Shown here piece by piece: positions 52,673-60,624 of a stretch of DNA of 64,000 bases. Numbering within the stretch: the first letter of the stretch is position 1; every line of letters starts with the position of its first letter. Both the position numbers and the translations under genes were made by a program. The notes beneath the pieces were generated by a model. The model ran no database searches, had not been told where the DNA came from, and saw only the letters and a program-made list of their open reading frames with translations. This DNA comes from an uncultured Candidatus Pelagibacter sp. (GTDB lineage Bacteria > Pseudomonadota > Alphaproteobacteria > Pelagibacterales > Pelagibacteraceae). The stretch is taken from positions 81,999 through 145,998 of the forward strand of contig CAJQRZ010000010.1 in assembly GCA_905612435.1 (NCBI GenBank), given 5' to 3'.

Positions 52673-53875
52673 ATGAAAATAAATAGAATTATCTATGTTG
52701 TCATTTTTTCTTGGTTTCTAGGAATTTTTAGTACCGCTTCTGCAGGAGAATTATGCACTGAGTGTCTAAAAAAAGTTCCTAAGGAAATGAGAGATTATGT
52801 CTACAACATGGACTTTATGGATAAAGACCAACCTCTAGGACCAGCAGTTATGAAGGGCTGGAAGAGTAAGAGAAAACCACCATGGACAATAGGTTATGCA
52901 AGTACTTACGCAGGTAATACATGGCGTAAGGGTGCAATGGAACGTTTAATGGAAGTTGTTTATCCTAAATGGAAAGCACTTGGAATGGTTGATGAAATTG
53001 TAATTACTCAATCAAACTTGGATGACTCTTTGCAAATTCAGCAAATGAGACAGATGATAGATGGCGGAAAAGTTGATGCAATTATTGTATGTTGTTCAAA
53101 CATAACTGCTCTTAACACAACTATTAAATATGGTTGGGAAAAAGGCATACCTACACTTTCATTTACTGGCTTTACAACATCGCCATATTCAATCAACACA
53201 TCTGTTAACTACAGATTGGTTGGTTATTATGTAGGTGCATGGATGGCTGAGTTAATTGGTGAAAAAGGTAATGTAATAGTTATCGAAGGAATACCTGGTT
53301 ATTCAGCATCTGACCAACAAAACAAAGGGGTACTAGCTGCACTGTCAGAATATCCTAATGTAAAAGTTGTTGGACAATTAGCTCATAACTGGACTTCTCA
53401 AGTTGCTCAGAAAGAACTTTCACAGTGGTTATCAACAAATACAAAAAAAGTTGATGGTATTGCGGTTCAATCATCTGGAGAAACTGGAACTTTACAGGCA
53501 TTACTACAGTCTGGTCTTGATCCAATTCCACCAATCGCATTAGGTGGAGAGCTAGGTGCTCTATGTTATTGGAGACAAAATCCTAAATATATTGATGAAG
53601 CGATATATGCATGGCCTCCAGGAGATGAAGTAGAGTTAGGTATGGACGTAATGATTAGAACTTTGCAAGGTCAAAGTCCTATGATTCAATCTATATTAGT
53701 TGGTCCTGCTACAAAAAATTTCGATGAAATCAAAGCAATCTTAGATGAAGATTGTGATCGAAATTCTACTGGTTGGGATAATCCAGGAATGGAAAAATGG
53801 GCTCCTAAAGAATACGTAGATGCATTCTTTGAGAATCCAAGCGATCCTACAAAATACGATCCAAAATCTCACTAA
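52673..53875 (+). CDS. CUT2-type (ribose/LacI-fold) periplasmic binding protein
   Basis: A 400-residue exported protein; signal peptide ends at TASA (about residue 24). The type 1 periplasmic fold is indicated by PWTIGYASTYAGNTWRKG (about 68-85), LQIQQMRQMIDGGKVDAIIVCC, NVIVIEGIPGYSASDQQNKG and IAVQSSGETGTLQALL. A Cys pair near the N-terminus (CTECLKK) and a C-terminal acidic Asp/Pro-rich end extend it beyond the usual 300 residues. The strong GAGGAG site and C-rich codons suggest abundance. Ligand unknown; the operon points to a compound processed by PxpA/biotin carboxylase enzymes. Confidence 0.85.
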   Translation: MKINRIIYVVIFSWFLGIFSTASAGELCTECLKKVPKEMRDYVYNMDFMDKDQPLGPAVMKGWKSKRKPPWTIGYASTYAGNTWRKGAMERLMEVVYPKWKALGMVDEIVITQSNLDDSLQIQQMRQMIDGGKVDAIIVCCSNITALNTTIKYGWEKGIPTLSFTGFTTSPYSINTSVNYRLVGYYVGAWMAELIGEKGNVIVIEGIPGYSASDQQNKGVLAALSEYPNVKVVGQLAHNWTSQVAQKELSQWLSTNTKKVDGIAVQSSGETGTLQALLQSGLDPIPPIALGGELGALCYWRQNPKYIDEAIYAWPPGDEVELGMDVMIRTLQGQSPMIQSILVGPATKNFDEIKAILDEDCDRNSTGWDNPGMEKWAPKEYVDAFFENPSDPTKYDPKSH

Positions 53876-53890
53876 TACTTTTAATTAAGT

Positions 53891-55639
53891 ATGAGTGCTG
53901 AAAAAAATATAGAAGACAACACCTCTAAAGAGGTGTTGTCTGACAGATCTAAAAATGTCCAGGGCGATATTTATGTCCAGGATGTTCATAAATATTTTGG
54001 TGTAACTAAAGCTTTAAACGGAGTAAATTTTAATGCAAATTTTGGTGAGATACATGCAATAGTTGGTGGAAATGGCTGTGGCAAAAGCACTTTAGCAAAA
54101 GCAATGTCTGGAGTGTTACCAGTAGATAAAGGTAAAGTTTCAATACTTGGTCAAACTCCAACTTCTCCTGTAATGGCTAGAAATATGGGGATAGCAACAG
54201 TATTTCAAGAAGTAATGATTGCGGAAGAATCATCCGTAGTAGATAATTTATTTGTTGGTTCAGATGATTTTTGGTACAAAAATTTAACTCAAAGAGAAAA
54301 AGTATTAAAAGCCCAAGAAATTATGGAAGATCTTGTTGGTGAATACATTGATCCATACACTCAAGCTTTTAATTTATCACTTCCAATAAAGGCTTGGATT
54401 ACAATTGCAAGAGCATTTTTAAGAGAAAATACTAAAGTATTAATTCTTGATGAATCATCAGCTGCTCTTGATTTTGATTCAACTGAAAGATTATTTAAAA
54501 AAATGAGAGAATTGCGTGACAGAGGTGTTGCAATATTGATTGTTACACACCGAATTGCTGAATTAGTTAGAATTAGTGATAAAGCAACTGTTATGAGAGA
54601 CGGTAAAGATGTCGGAGTATTAGAGAAAAAAGATCTTAATGAAAAAAATCTAATAGGCCTAATGACTGGAAGAGAAGAAACTGGGGAAAAATCTACATCA
54701 GTAGCAATACAAACTAAAACTGAAAAAGTTGTAATGAGAGCTGAAAATTTAGTTGTTTGGCCAGATAGTAAGCCTGTCAATTTTGAAATTAGAAGAGGAG
54801 AAATAGTCGGTGTAACAGGTCTAGATGGAAATGGGCAAGATGACTTTGTTAAAATCTTAGCAGGTGTTCAAGAATCTCATGGAGGTACTTTAGAGGTTTT
54901 AGACACTAATGAAAAATTTTTGAAATTCAATTCACTTGATAGTGCAAAAGAAAATGGAATATCTTTTGTTTCTGGTGATCGAAAAAAAGAAGGAATACTT
55001 CCTAACTTAAGTATATATGAAAATTTAGTTGTCCCTCTTTATGAAAAAACTAGTAAGGCAGGGTTTTTAGGGTTTGTTAATTGGATGGAGTTAAATGGAA
55101 TTTTTGATTGGGAGGTAGAGAGATTAAGTATTAAAACTGGCTCAAGAGATGATTTGATTGGTTCATTAAGTGGAGGAAATCAACAAAAAGTTATGATTGC
55201 AAGATCATTTGCACAGCACCCTAAAATTCTTATTTTAAATGATCCAGCGAGAGGCATAGATATAAGTACTAAAAGAGATCTATATGTTCATTTAAGAAAA
55301 TATGTTGAAGAAGGTAATACAGTTGTTTTCTTATCCAGTGAATTAGAGGAATTTATTGGACTATGTCCAAAAGTAATAGTTTTTAGAAATGGAACAATAT
55401 TTGATATTTTTGAAAACGACAGAATTAATGCAGACACTTTGCTCGAAGGAATGTTTGGTCAAACAGCAGGAGTTGGTGAAACAACTGTTTCAAATAAATC
55501 AAATTTATCCACATTACCCATTCAAAATAAATCACTTGATGATAATAAAACAAAGGTAACACAAAAAATAAAAGTAGTAAATTTTGATAATCAAAATGCG
55601 AATAAAGATAAAACTAAAATAAAAATTAAAACATTTTAA
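53891..55639 (+). CDS. RbsA-type ABC ATPase with two nucleotide-binding domains
   Basis: A 582-residue tandem ATPase. Domain 1: Walker A GGNGCGKST, Walker B VLILDESSAALD, but its signature is degraded to LSLPIKAWITIARAF. Domain 2: Walker A is degenerate (GLDGNGQDDF) with a good signature LSGGNQQKVMIARSF and Walker B ILILNDPARGID. One good site in each half is usual for RbsA. A tail of about 70 polar residues follows, with KIKVVNFD at 559-566, a motif like the one ending the next protein. The first 25 residues precede the ABC domain; an 11-bp perfect hairpin lies in them (53915-53940). Confidence 0.88.
   Translation: MSAEKNIEDNTSKEVLSDRSKNVQGDIYVQDVHKYFGVTKALNGVNFNANFGEIHAIVGGNGCGKSTLAKAMSGVLPVDKGKVSILGQTPTSPVMARNMGIATVFQEVMIAEESSVVDNLFVGSDDFWYKNLTQREKVLKAQEIMEDLVGEYIDPYTQAFNLSLPIKAWITIARAFLRENTKVLILDESSAALDFDSTERLFKKMRELRDRGVAILIVTHRIAELVRISDKATVMRDGKDVGVLEKKDLNEKNLIGLMTGREETGEKSTSVAIQTKTEKVVMRAENLVVWPDSKPVNFEIRRGEIVGVTGLDGNGQDDFVKILAGVQESHGGTLEVLDTNEKFLKFNSLDSAKENGISFVSGDRKKEGILPNLSIYENLVVPLYEKTSKAGFLGFVNWMELNGIFDWEVERLSIKTGSRDDLIGSLSGGNQQKVMIARSFAQHPKILILNDPARGIDISTKRDLYVHLRKYVEEGNTVVFLSSELEEFIGLCPKVIVFRNGTIFDIFENDRINADTLLEGMFGQTAGVGETTVSNKSNLSTLPIQNKSLDDNKTKVTQKIKVVNFDNQNANKDKTKIKIKTF
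53915..53940 (+). other. 11-bp perfect hairpin inside the first codons of the ATPase gene
   Basis: GACAACACCTC (53915-53925) pairs exactly with GAGGTGTTGTC (53930-53940) around TAAA. It lies 40 bases after the binding-protein stop. It has no T-run, so it is not a classical terminator. Probable role: stabilising the 3' end of binding-protein mRNA or pausing translation, in line with hairpins at the same place in the other two transporter operons. Confidence 0.75.
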
Positions 55640-56154
55640 TGAAAACAAAAGATAAAAATAATTATTATAACGATGAAGATGAAGTTAATTTTGATAAATT
55701 AAATAATTTTAGAAAATTTAATTCTGACATTAAAAGTAGTACTCAATCTAAAAATCATAATATTAAATATGCTAATTCTGATAAAAATTATTTTAATAAT
55801 ATTATAAAAACTGAGGAAAATTTACCTTTATTTACAAAAAAAGATGCTCAAAAAGAAGTGACATATTATAATTCATCGGATTTTCAAAAATTTGATCAAT
55901 TTAATAACTTTTTGGAATACAAAGACAATGCAGAACAAAAGCAAAATATAAATATAGATTCTGAATTGAGTTATTCATCAAATGACTATGGTGAGTTTAA
56001 CAAAATAATTCCAACAAAAAATACAGGAAAAAAAATAATTAATAATAAAAATCAAAAAGTTAAGATTATTGATTATAGTAAATTAAAAGATAATGAAAAA
56101 AATCTTAAAAATAAAGTGGGAGTCGAAAAAATAAAAATTGTTTATTTTGATTAG
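55639..56154 (+). CDS. Asn/Lys-rich disordered protein with a 34-residue repeat
   Basis: A 171-residue protein of no known family, rich in Asn, Lys, Asp and Ser, with no membrane helix or signal. The pattern Y-x3-D-x3-F-(D/N)-x-(L/I/F) occurs four times, starting at residues 10, 44, 77 and 112, a spacing of 33-35; a weak fifth copy starts at 146. It ends in KIKIVYFD, like the tail motif of the preceding ATPase. Its ATG overlaps the ATPase stop (TAATG), and the permease gene follows after 6 bases, so it is an intrinsic part of the transporter operon. It could be an adaptor for the transporter and enzymes. Confidence 0.7.
   Translation: MKTKDKNNYYNDEDEVNFDKLNNFRKFNSDIKSSTQSKNHNIKYANSDKNYFNNIIKTEENLPLFTKKDAQKEVTYYNSSDFQKFDQFNNFLEYKDNAEQKQNINIDSELSYSSNDYGEFNKIIPTKNTGKKIINNKNQKVKIIDYSKLKDNEKNLKNKVGVEKIKIVYFD
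55666..56007 (+). repeat. Four protein-level repeats of motif Y-x3-D-x3-F-(D/N)-x-(L/I/F)
   Basis: The four 12-residue cores lie at 55666-55701, 55768-55803, 55867-55902 and 55972-56007. Spacing is 99-105 bases. The DNA between copies is not obviously alike, so the repeat is conserved at protein level. Two more copies occur in the biotin carboxylase-KipI linker at 62047-62082 and 62119-62154. Confidence 0.65.
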
Positions 56155-56160
56155 AAAAAT

Positions 56161-58485
56161 ATGGAAGTAATTGAAAAATTAAAAAAAACCTATAGACCAA
56201 GTGCAGATACTTCATCAAATAAGTATCTAATGGTTCCAATTTTTATTTTTTTTGCTTTACTGATTTTTGCTCTAATTAGAAGTCCAATACTTATTTCTCA
56301 ATCAGGTATTGGTAGTGCAATAATGCTTACTGCTCCTTTAATATTAACTACATATGCTTTGACATTCATTGCAATGGCAGGAAGAGGAGGAGTTGATTTA
56401 TCTATTGGTCCTTTCATGGGCTTTATAAACGTAAGTAGCATTCAGTTATATGCCGCAGGATATTTACAAACACCTATTACATGGTTTGTGTATGCAATTT
56501 CGATGGGTTTGCTATGGCAACTTTTTTATGCTTTAATTGTTTGTTTTGTAAGAGTTTCACCAATTATTGTTTCGCTAGCAGGATATTTAGCATTTGCAGG
56601 AATTAACATCGTAATTTTACCAAGACCAGGAGGGATTGCTCCTGATTGGCTGCTTCCATGGGGAGAAGGTTTTACTATCTTAAACCCAATATTTCTCCTG
56701 ATGATTTTAGCAACGATATTTTTTTATATAATCACTCACACAGCTTTTTGGGGTCATCTAAAATTAATGGGTTCGGATGAACGTGCTGCTTTTACAAGTG
56801 GTGTAAAAATTAATTTAGTAAGAATAGTTGCTCATATGATAGCAGGAATTTTTGCAGCTCTTTCTGCAATATGTTTTACTGCTCTTGTTGGTTCTGGAGA
56901 TCCCTTGCAAGGAACCAAATACACTTTATTAGGTATTACGGCACTAGTTCTAGGAGGTGCAAGTTTAGCTGGAGGACGTGGAGGTGCCTTTGGTGCAATT
57001 CTAGGTGCTTTAAATTTATATCTTATAAATTATATCTTAGTTACTTTTAGGTTTGAAAGACTTCAAAGCTTTGTATCTGACTTATCTTATGGTTCAGTTT
57101 TGGTTATAGCTTTATTGGTCAGCCTTATACTTCCTTATGTCACAAGAGTTACTAAAGGTTTATCTGTAATAGTTTTTTTCATTCTAATGGCGTTTGCTGG
57201 GTTATTTGTCATGATACATCAAATTTATGATCAACCAATTGTCATTGAAAAAGTTGTTGAGAATGATGCGAAATCTGAAACTGAGACAAGAGGATCAATA
57301 GTAAGAAAAGTAGACGCAACAGGAAATATTATTGTTGAAGATAGTGGAAGTGCAACTACGGGACAAGGTACCTCTAAGGGTGGCTCTCTTGCGGGACATG
57401 GAGTGGTTCAGTTCACTGAAACGCCAGGAACAATTATTTTTTATATAATTTTAGGAATAGCATTTGTTGCTCTTTTATTTTATTTATTATCGGCTCATAG
57501 AAGTCCATCTACTATTACTTTTGTGTTTATTGTGGTGGTAATGGCTACTGGTTTAATTTTCAATCCAGAAGATAAAGGGAAAGACACACTGAAAGATACA
57601 GAAAAAATAACCTTACAATCTAATCAAGTAAGTAGTATTGAAACATCTGCTCCTCAATATTTTAGTTTAGAAAAAATAAATTTTCTACCTAATGTTATAG
57701 AGAGCACTCTTATTTCTGGGACTACCTATAGTATAGTTTATTTAGCTGGTATTGTATTGTTTGCTTCATTGATTATTGTATCTATGCTACCCCAGTTTAG
57801 TCCTAGAACCAAATCAACAGCAATGATGTTTTTTCTAGCTGCTTTATCTTTAATTGTATTAAAAGGTATTTCATATAATAACTTAATTGAAAACACAGAT
57901 ATTAGCTTTTTTGGTATTCAAGGGTATGGTGTAATATTAGTAGTTTTACTTCTATTTGTTATAACCGCACCATTTGTTCACTCAAGAATAAAAAATTTAA
58001 CCAATGTCTATATATTTGGATTTGGTATTCTTGCTATAATTTCTACATATTTTATAGGTGGAAATACATTTATTCCTGATGATCCATCTCTTTATCAACC
58101 TAAAATTATAAACGAATTAAACATTGTAGATCTTTCACAGGTTGAATATGAGGGCACTAAAAGATTTTTCTATGAAACTGTAACTTCGGGATATTCCCAA
58201 TTTGCATTCAGTATTCTAGCAGTATTTTTACTTCAATATTTTTTATTTCTTAATATGGGTAAAAAAGGGAACTACAGAAGATTCGCACCATATATTTATA
58301 TAGTTATATTTGCTGTAGCGCTTTGGTCTGCAATTTTTTATTCAGTTGGATATTCATTTTATAAAATTTTAGCAGTATTTGTTATTGGTATTCCAATTAC
58401 TCCTTTAGTATGGCAATTTATGTCTATTTATAATGAGAAAAATGCCCGTGATAATCAACTTAGTCAATGGGAAGAGGTAAAGTAA
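56161..58485 (+). CDS. CUT2-type permease with a large extra C-terminal membrane part
   Basis: A 774-residue membrane protein, over twice the usual RbsC length. Residues about 1-340 are a normal permease: GRGGVDLSIGPFMGF, VRVSPIIVSLAGYLAFAGINI, GVKINLVRIVAHMIAG and LGGASLAGGRGGAFGAILGA. After a polar loop (about 365-415, KVVENDAKSETETRGS) come six or more further helices in two blocks with a second long soluble loop (about 470-520 and 640-680). The added part resembles no transporter I know. Spacing to the second permease is one base. The extra helices are probably an accessory or sensor domain. Confidence 0.82.
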   Translation: MEVIEKLKKTYRPSADTSSNKYLMVPIFIFFALLIFALIRSPILISQSGIGSAIMLTAPLILTTYALTFIAMAGRGGVDLSIGPFMGFINVSSIQLYAAGYLQTPITWFVYAISMGLLWQLFYALIVCFVRVSPIIVSLAGYLAFAGINIVILPRPGGIAPDWLLPWGEGFTILNPIFLLMILATIFFYIITHTAFWGHLKLMGSDERAAFTSGVKINLVRIVAHMIAGIFAALSAICFTALVGSGDPLQGTKYTLLGITALVLGGASLAGGRGGAFGAILGALNLYLINYILVTFRFERLQSFVSDLSYGSVLVIALLVSLILPYVTRVTKGLSVIVFFILMAFAGLFVMIHQIYDQPIVIEKVVENDAKSETETRGSIVRKVDATGNIIVEDSGSATTGQGTSKGGSLAGHGVVQFTETPGTIIFYIILGIAFVALLFYLLSAHRSPSTITFVFIVVVMATGLIFNPEDKGKDTLKDTEKITLQSNQVSSIETSAPQYFSLEKINFLPNVIESTLISGTTYSIVYLAGIVLFASLIIVSMLPQFSPRTKSTAMMFFLAALSLIVLKGISYNNLIENTDISFFGIQGYGVILVVLLLFVITAPFVHSRIKNLTNVYIFGFGILAIISTYFIGGNTFIPDDPSLYQPKIINELNIVDLSQVEYEGTKRFFYETVTSGYSQFAFSILAVFLLQYFLFLNMGKKGNYRRFAPYIYIVIFAVALWSAIFYSVGYSFYKILAVFVIGIPITPLVWQFMSIYNEKNARDNQLSQWEEVK

Positions 58486-58486
58486 A

Positions 58487-59887
58487 ATGAAAAGATCATC
58501 TTTTCTATTCCTTAAAGGATTAGGATTAATATTTGCAATTCTTTGCGGTATAGGAACTGCAGTACTTGGTTGGTACGATGGTGCTGATTGGATGAATATT
58601 ACCACCTACTCTATTGCTGTAACTGGATTAATATTATGGGGATGGTATCATTTTTCTGTTAGATGGATTAATGAAGATTTAAAAAAAAATATATTTACTA
58701 AATTTCCTAAAGAAGAAAATGCACTAGATGAAGAAGATGAAGAAAATTTCTTCTTTAAAAATGTTAGAGAAAATAGGTGGAAAACAGTAGCATTTCTTGG
58801 TGTTATTCTTATTTTTACATTTGTATCTTTAATTTCAGAAAATTTCTTTTCAGGAAGAACGTTAGTTTCTTTTTTAATCTTCCTTATATTCGTAATTTTT
58901 ATGGGTGTCATAAGCAGATATATAAAGGGAAGTAAAAGTGTTTTTGTTGGTATAGGAGTTTTGATTGGATTATTTATTATTGGATCCTTAACTATACCTG
59001 GCTTCTTGACTACTATGAATATGAAATCAATGTTAGTCTTTGCGTCATTTCTTGGTTTAGCAACAATCGGACAAACTTTTGTTGCACTTTTAGGAGGTCT
59101 GGATTTATCGATCCCTTTTGTTATTGGTTCAATGAATGTTGCATTAATGTCGTTAATTTCTAAAGGAGTTTCACCTTGGTTGGCTTGTCTAGTGATATTA
59201 TTATTAGGGGCTTTAATTGGGTTTGTTAATGGTTTTTTAAGCTTTAGGCTTCAAGGACAAGCATTAATTTTAACTTTGGGCGTTGGATTTTTTGTTAAAG
59301 GTGGAGTTCAAATATTAGTTTCAATGGGAACTTTTTCAGCTGGTACAGTTTTTGGAGTAGTTCCAGATTGGATGCAAAATTTAGCATCTATGGGTGGAAA
59401 AACTCTTGGTCTTCCAATACCTCCTGTAATCATTATTTGGATTGTAGTAAGTATTTTAGTTATTATTGCTCTAAGATTAACAAAATGGGGGAGACATTTA
59501 TATGCTTTAGGAGGAAGTAGATTATCCTCATCAAGACTATCAATCTCTGAAAGAGGATATTGGATTGGAGCTTATGTCATTAGTGGATTTTTCTCTGCTT
59601 TGACTGGAATATTACTTCTTGGTTGGAGTGGTGGAGGATATGTTGGAGCTGGAGATATATATTTATTTACAACAATAGCCGCTGTAGTTATTGGAGGAAC
59701 CTCATTGCTAGGCGGTTCTGGAGGATATGGATTAAGTGTTATCGGAGTTTTTATTTTACAAATAATAACAACAGTTCTAATTGGATGGGGTTTAAGCTGG
59801 GAAGCGCAACAATTTATTCTTGGGTTATTAATTATACCGATGGTGGCTCTTTATGCCAGATCACCTCATATAAGAAGTCAAATATAA
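58487..59887 (+). CDS. CUT2-type permease with an N-terminal extension
   Basis: A 466-residue permease. The first 150 residues hold four hydrophobic helices and an acidic loop (KFPKEENALDEEDEENFFFKN, about 74-94). The core has GLATIGQTFVALLGGLDLSIPFVIGSMNV (about 190-218), GFLSFRLQGQALILTLGVGFFVKGG and VIGGTSLLGGSGGYGLSVIG, all typical RbsC-family segments. With the previous gene it forms a heterodimeric channel. The gene 12 bases downstream is pxpA. Confidence 0.87.
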   Translation: MKRSSFLFLKGLGLIFAILCGIGTAVLGWYDGADWMNITTYSIAVTGLILWGWYHFSVRWINEDLKKNIFTKFPKEENALDEEDEENFFFKNVRENRWKTVAFLGVILIFTFVSLISENFFSGRTLVSFLIFLIFVIFMGVISRYIKGSKSVFVGIGVLIGLFIIGSLTIPGFLTTMNMKSMLVFASFLGLATIGQTFVALLGGLDLSIPFVIGSMNVALMSLISKGVSPWLACLVILLLGALIGFVNGFLSFRLQGQALILTLGVGFFVKGGVQILVSMGTFSAGTVFGVVPDWMQNLASMGGKTLGLPIPPVIIIWIVVSILVIIALRLTKWGRHLYALGGSRLSSSRLSISERGYWIGAYVISGFFSALTGILLLGWSGGGYVGAGDIYLFTTIAAVVIGGTSLLGGSGGYGLSVIGVFILQIITTVLIGWGLSWEAQQFILGLLIIPMVALYARSPHIRSQI

Positions 59888-59899
59888 AGGAAAAAATTT

Positions 59900-60619
59900 A
59901 TGACTAAATTAAATTGTGATATGGGTGAAAGCTTTGGAATTTATAGAGCTGGTAATGATGAAGAAATAATGCCTTTGATAGATATTGCTAATGTTGCTTG
60001 TGGATTTCATGCGTCTGATCCAAATCATATGAGAAAAACTGTAGCACTTGCAAAAAAACATGGTGTAAAAGTTGGTGCTCACCCTTCTTTTCCAGACTTA
60101 CAAGGGTTTGGAAGAAGAGAAATGAAAATGCCAAGACAAGATATAAAAAATATGATCATGTATCAAGTTGGTGCTTTAAAATCATTTTTAGACGAGCAAG
60201 ACATGCCCCTAAATCATATTAAACCTCATGGATCATTATATGTTATGGCTGCAAAAGATGAAAATATGGCACATGCTATTGCAGATGCTGTAGAAACTTT
60301 TAATGTTAGTATTTTTGGCATGGCAAATACATGTCATGAGAAAGTTTATAAAGATGAAAGAGGTTTAAACTTTGTCTCTGAATTTTACGCTGATCTAGAT
60401 TACGACGAGAATGGAAAATTAGTAATAGCAAAAGGTAAAAATGCAACTTATGACAGTAAAATTGCCACTGATCGCGTTTTACGAGCTATATCAGAAAAAA
60501 AGGTTACAAATACTGTTGGCAAAGATATAGATGTTGGGTGTGATACTATTTGTGTACACTCAGACACTCCTAATGCTGTAGAAATTATTAAAGGTATCAA
60601 GTCAGCTCTTAAAAAATAA
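59900..60619 (+). CDS. pxpA: LamB/YcsF family protein, 5-oxoprolinase subunit A-like
   Basis: A 239-residue protein matching PxpA (YbgL/YcsF) over its length: LNCDMGESFGIYRAGND (about 4-20), ANVACGFHASDPNHM, GAHPSFPDLQGFGRREM, HIKPHGSLYVMAA and GCDTICVHSDTPNA. With PxpB and PxpC it hydrolyses 5-oxoproline to glutamate using ATP in E. coli. It is placed 12 bases after the permease and 5 bases before the carboxylase-KipI gene, so the transporter and enzymes are one transcript. Confidence 0.92.
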   Translation: MTKLNCDMGESFGIYRAGNDEEIMPLIDIANVACGFHASDPNHMRKTVALAKKHGVKVGAHPSFPDLQGFGRREMKMPRQDIKNMIMYQVGALKSFLDEQDMPLNHIKPHGSLYVMAAKDENMAHAIADAVETFNVSIFGMANTCHEKVYKDERGLNFVSEFYADLDYDENGKLVIAKGKNATYDSKIATDRVLRAISEKKVTNTVGKDIDVGCDTICVHSDTPNAVEIIKGIKSALKK

Positions 60620-60624
60620 AATAA

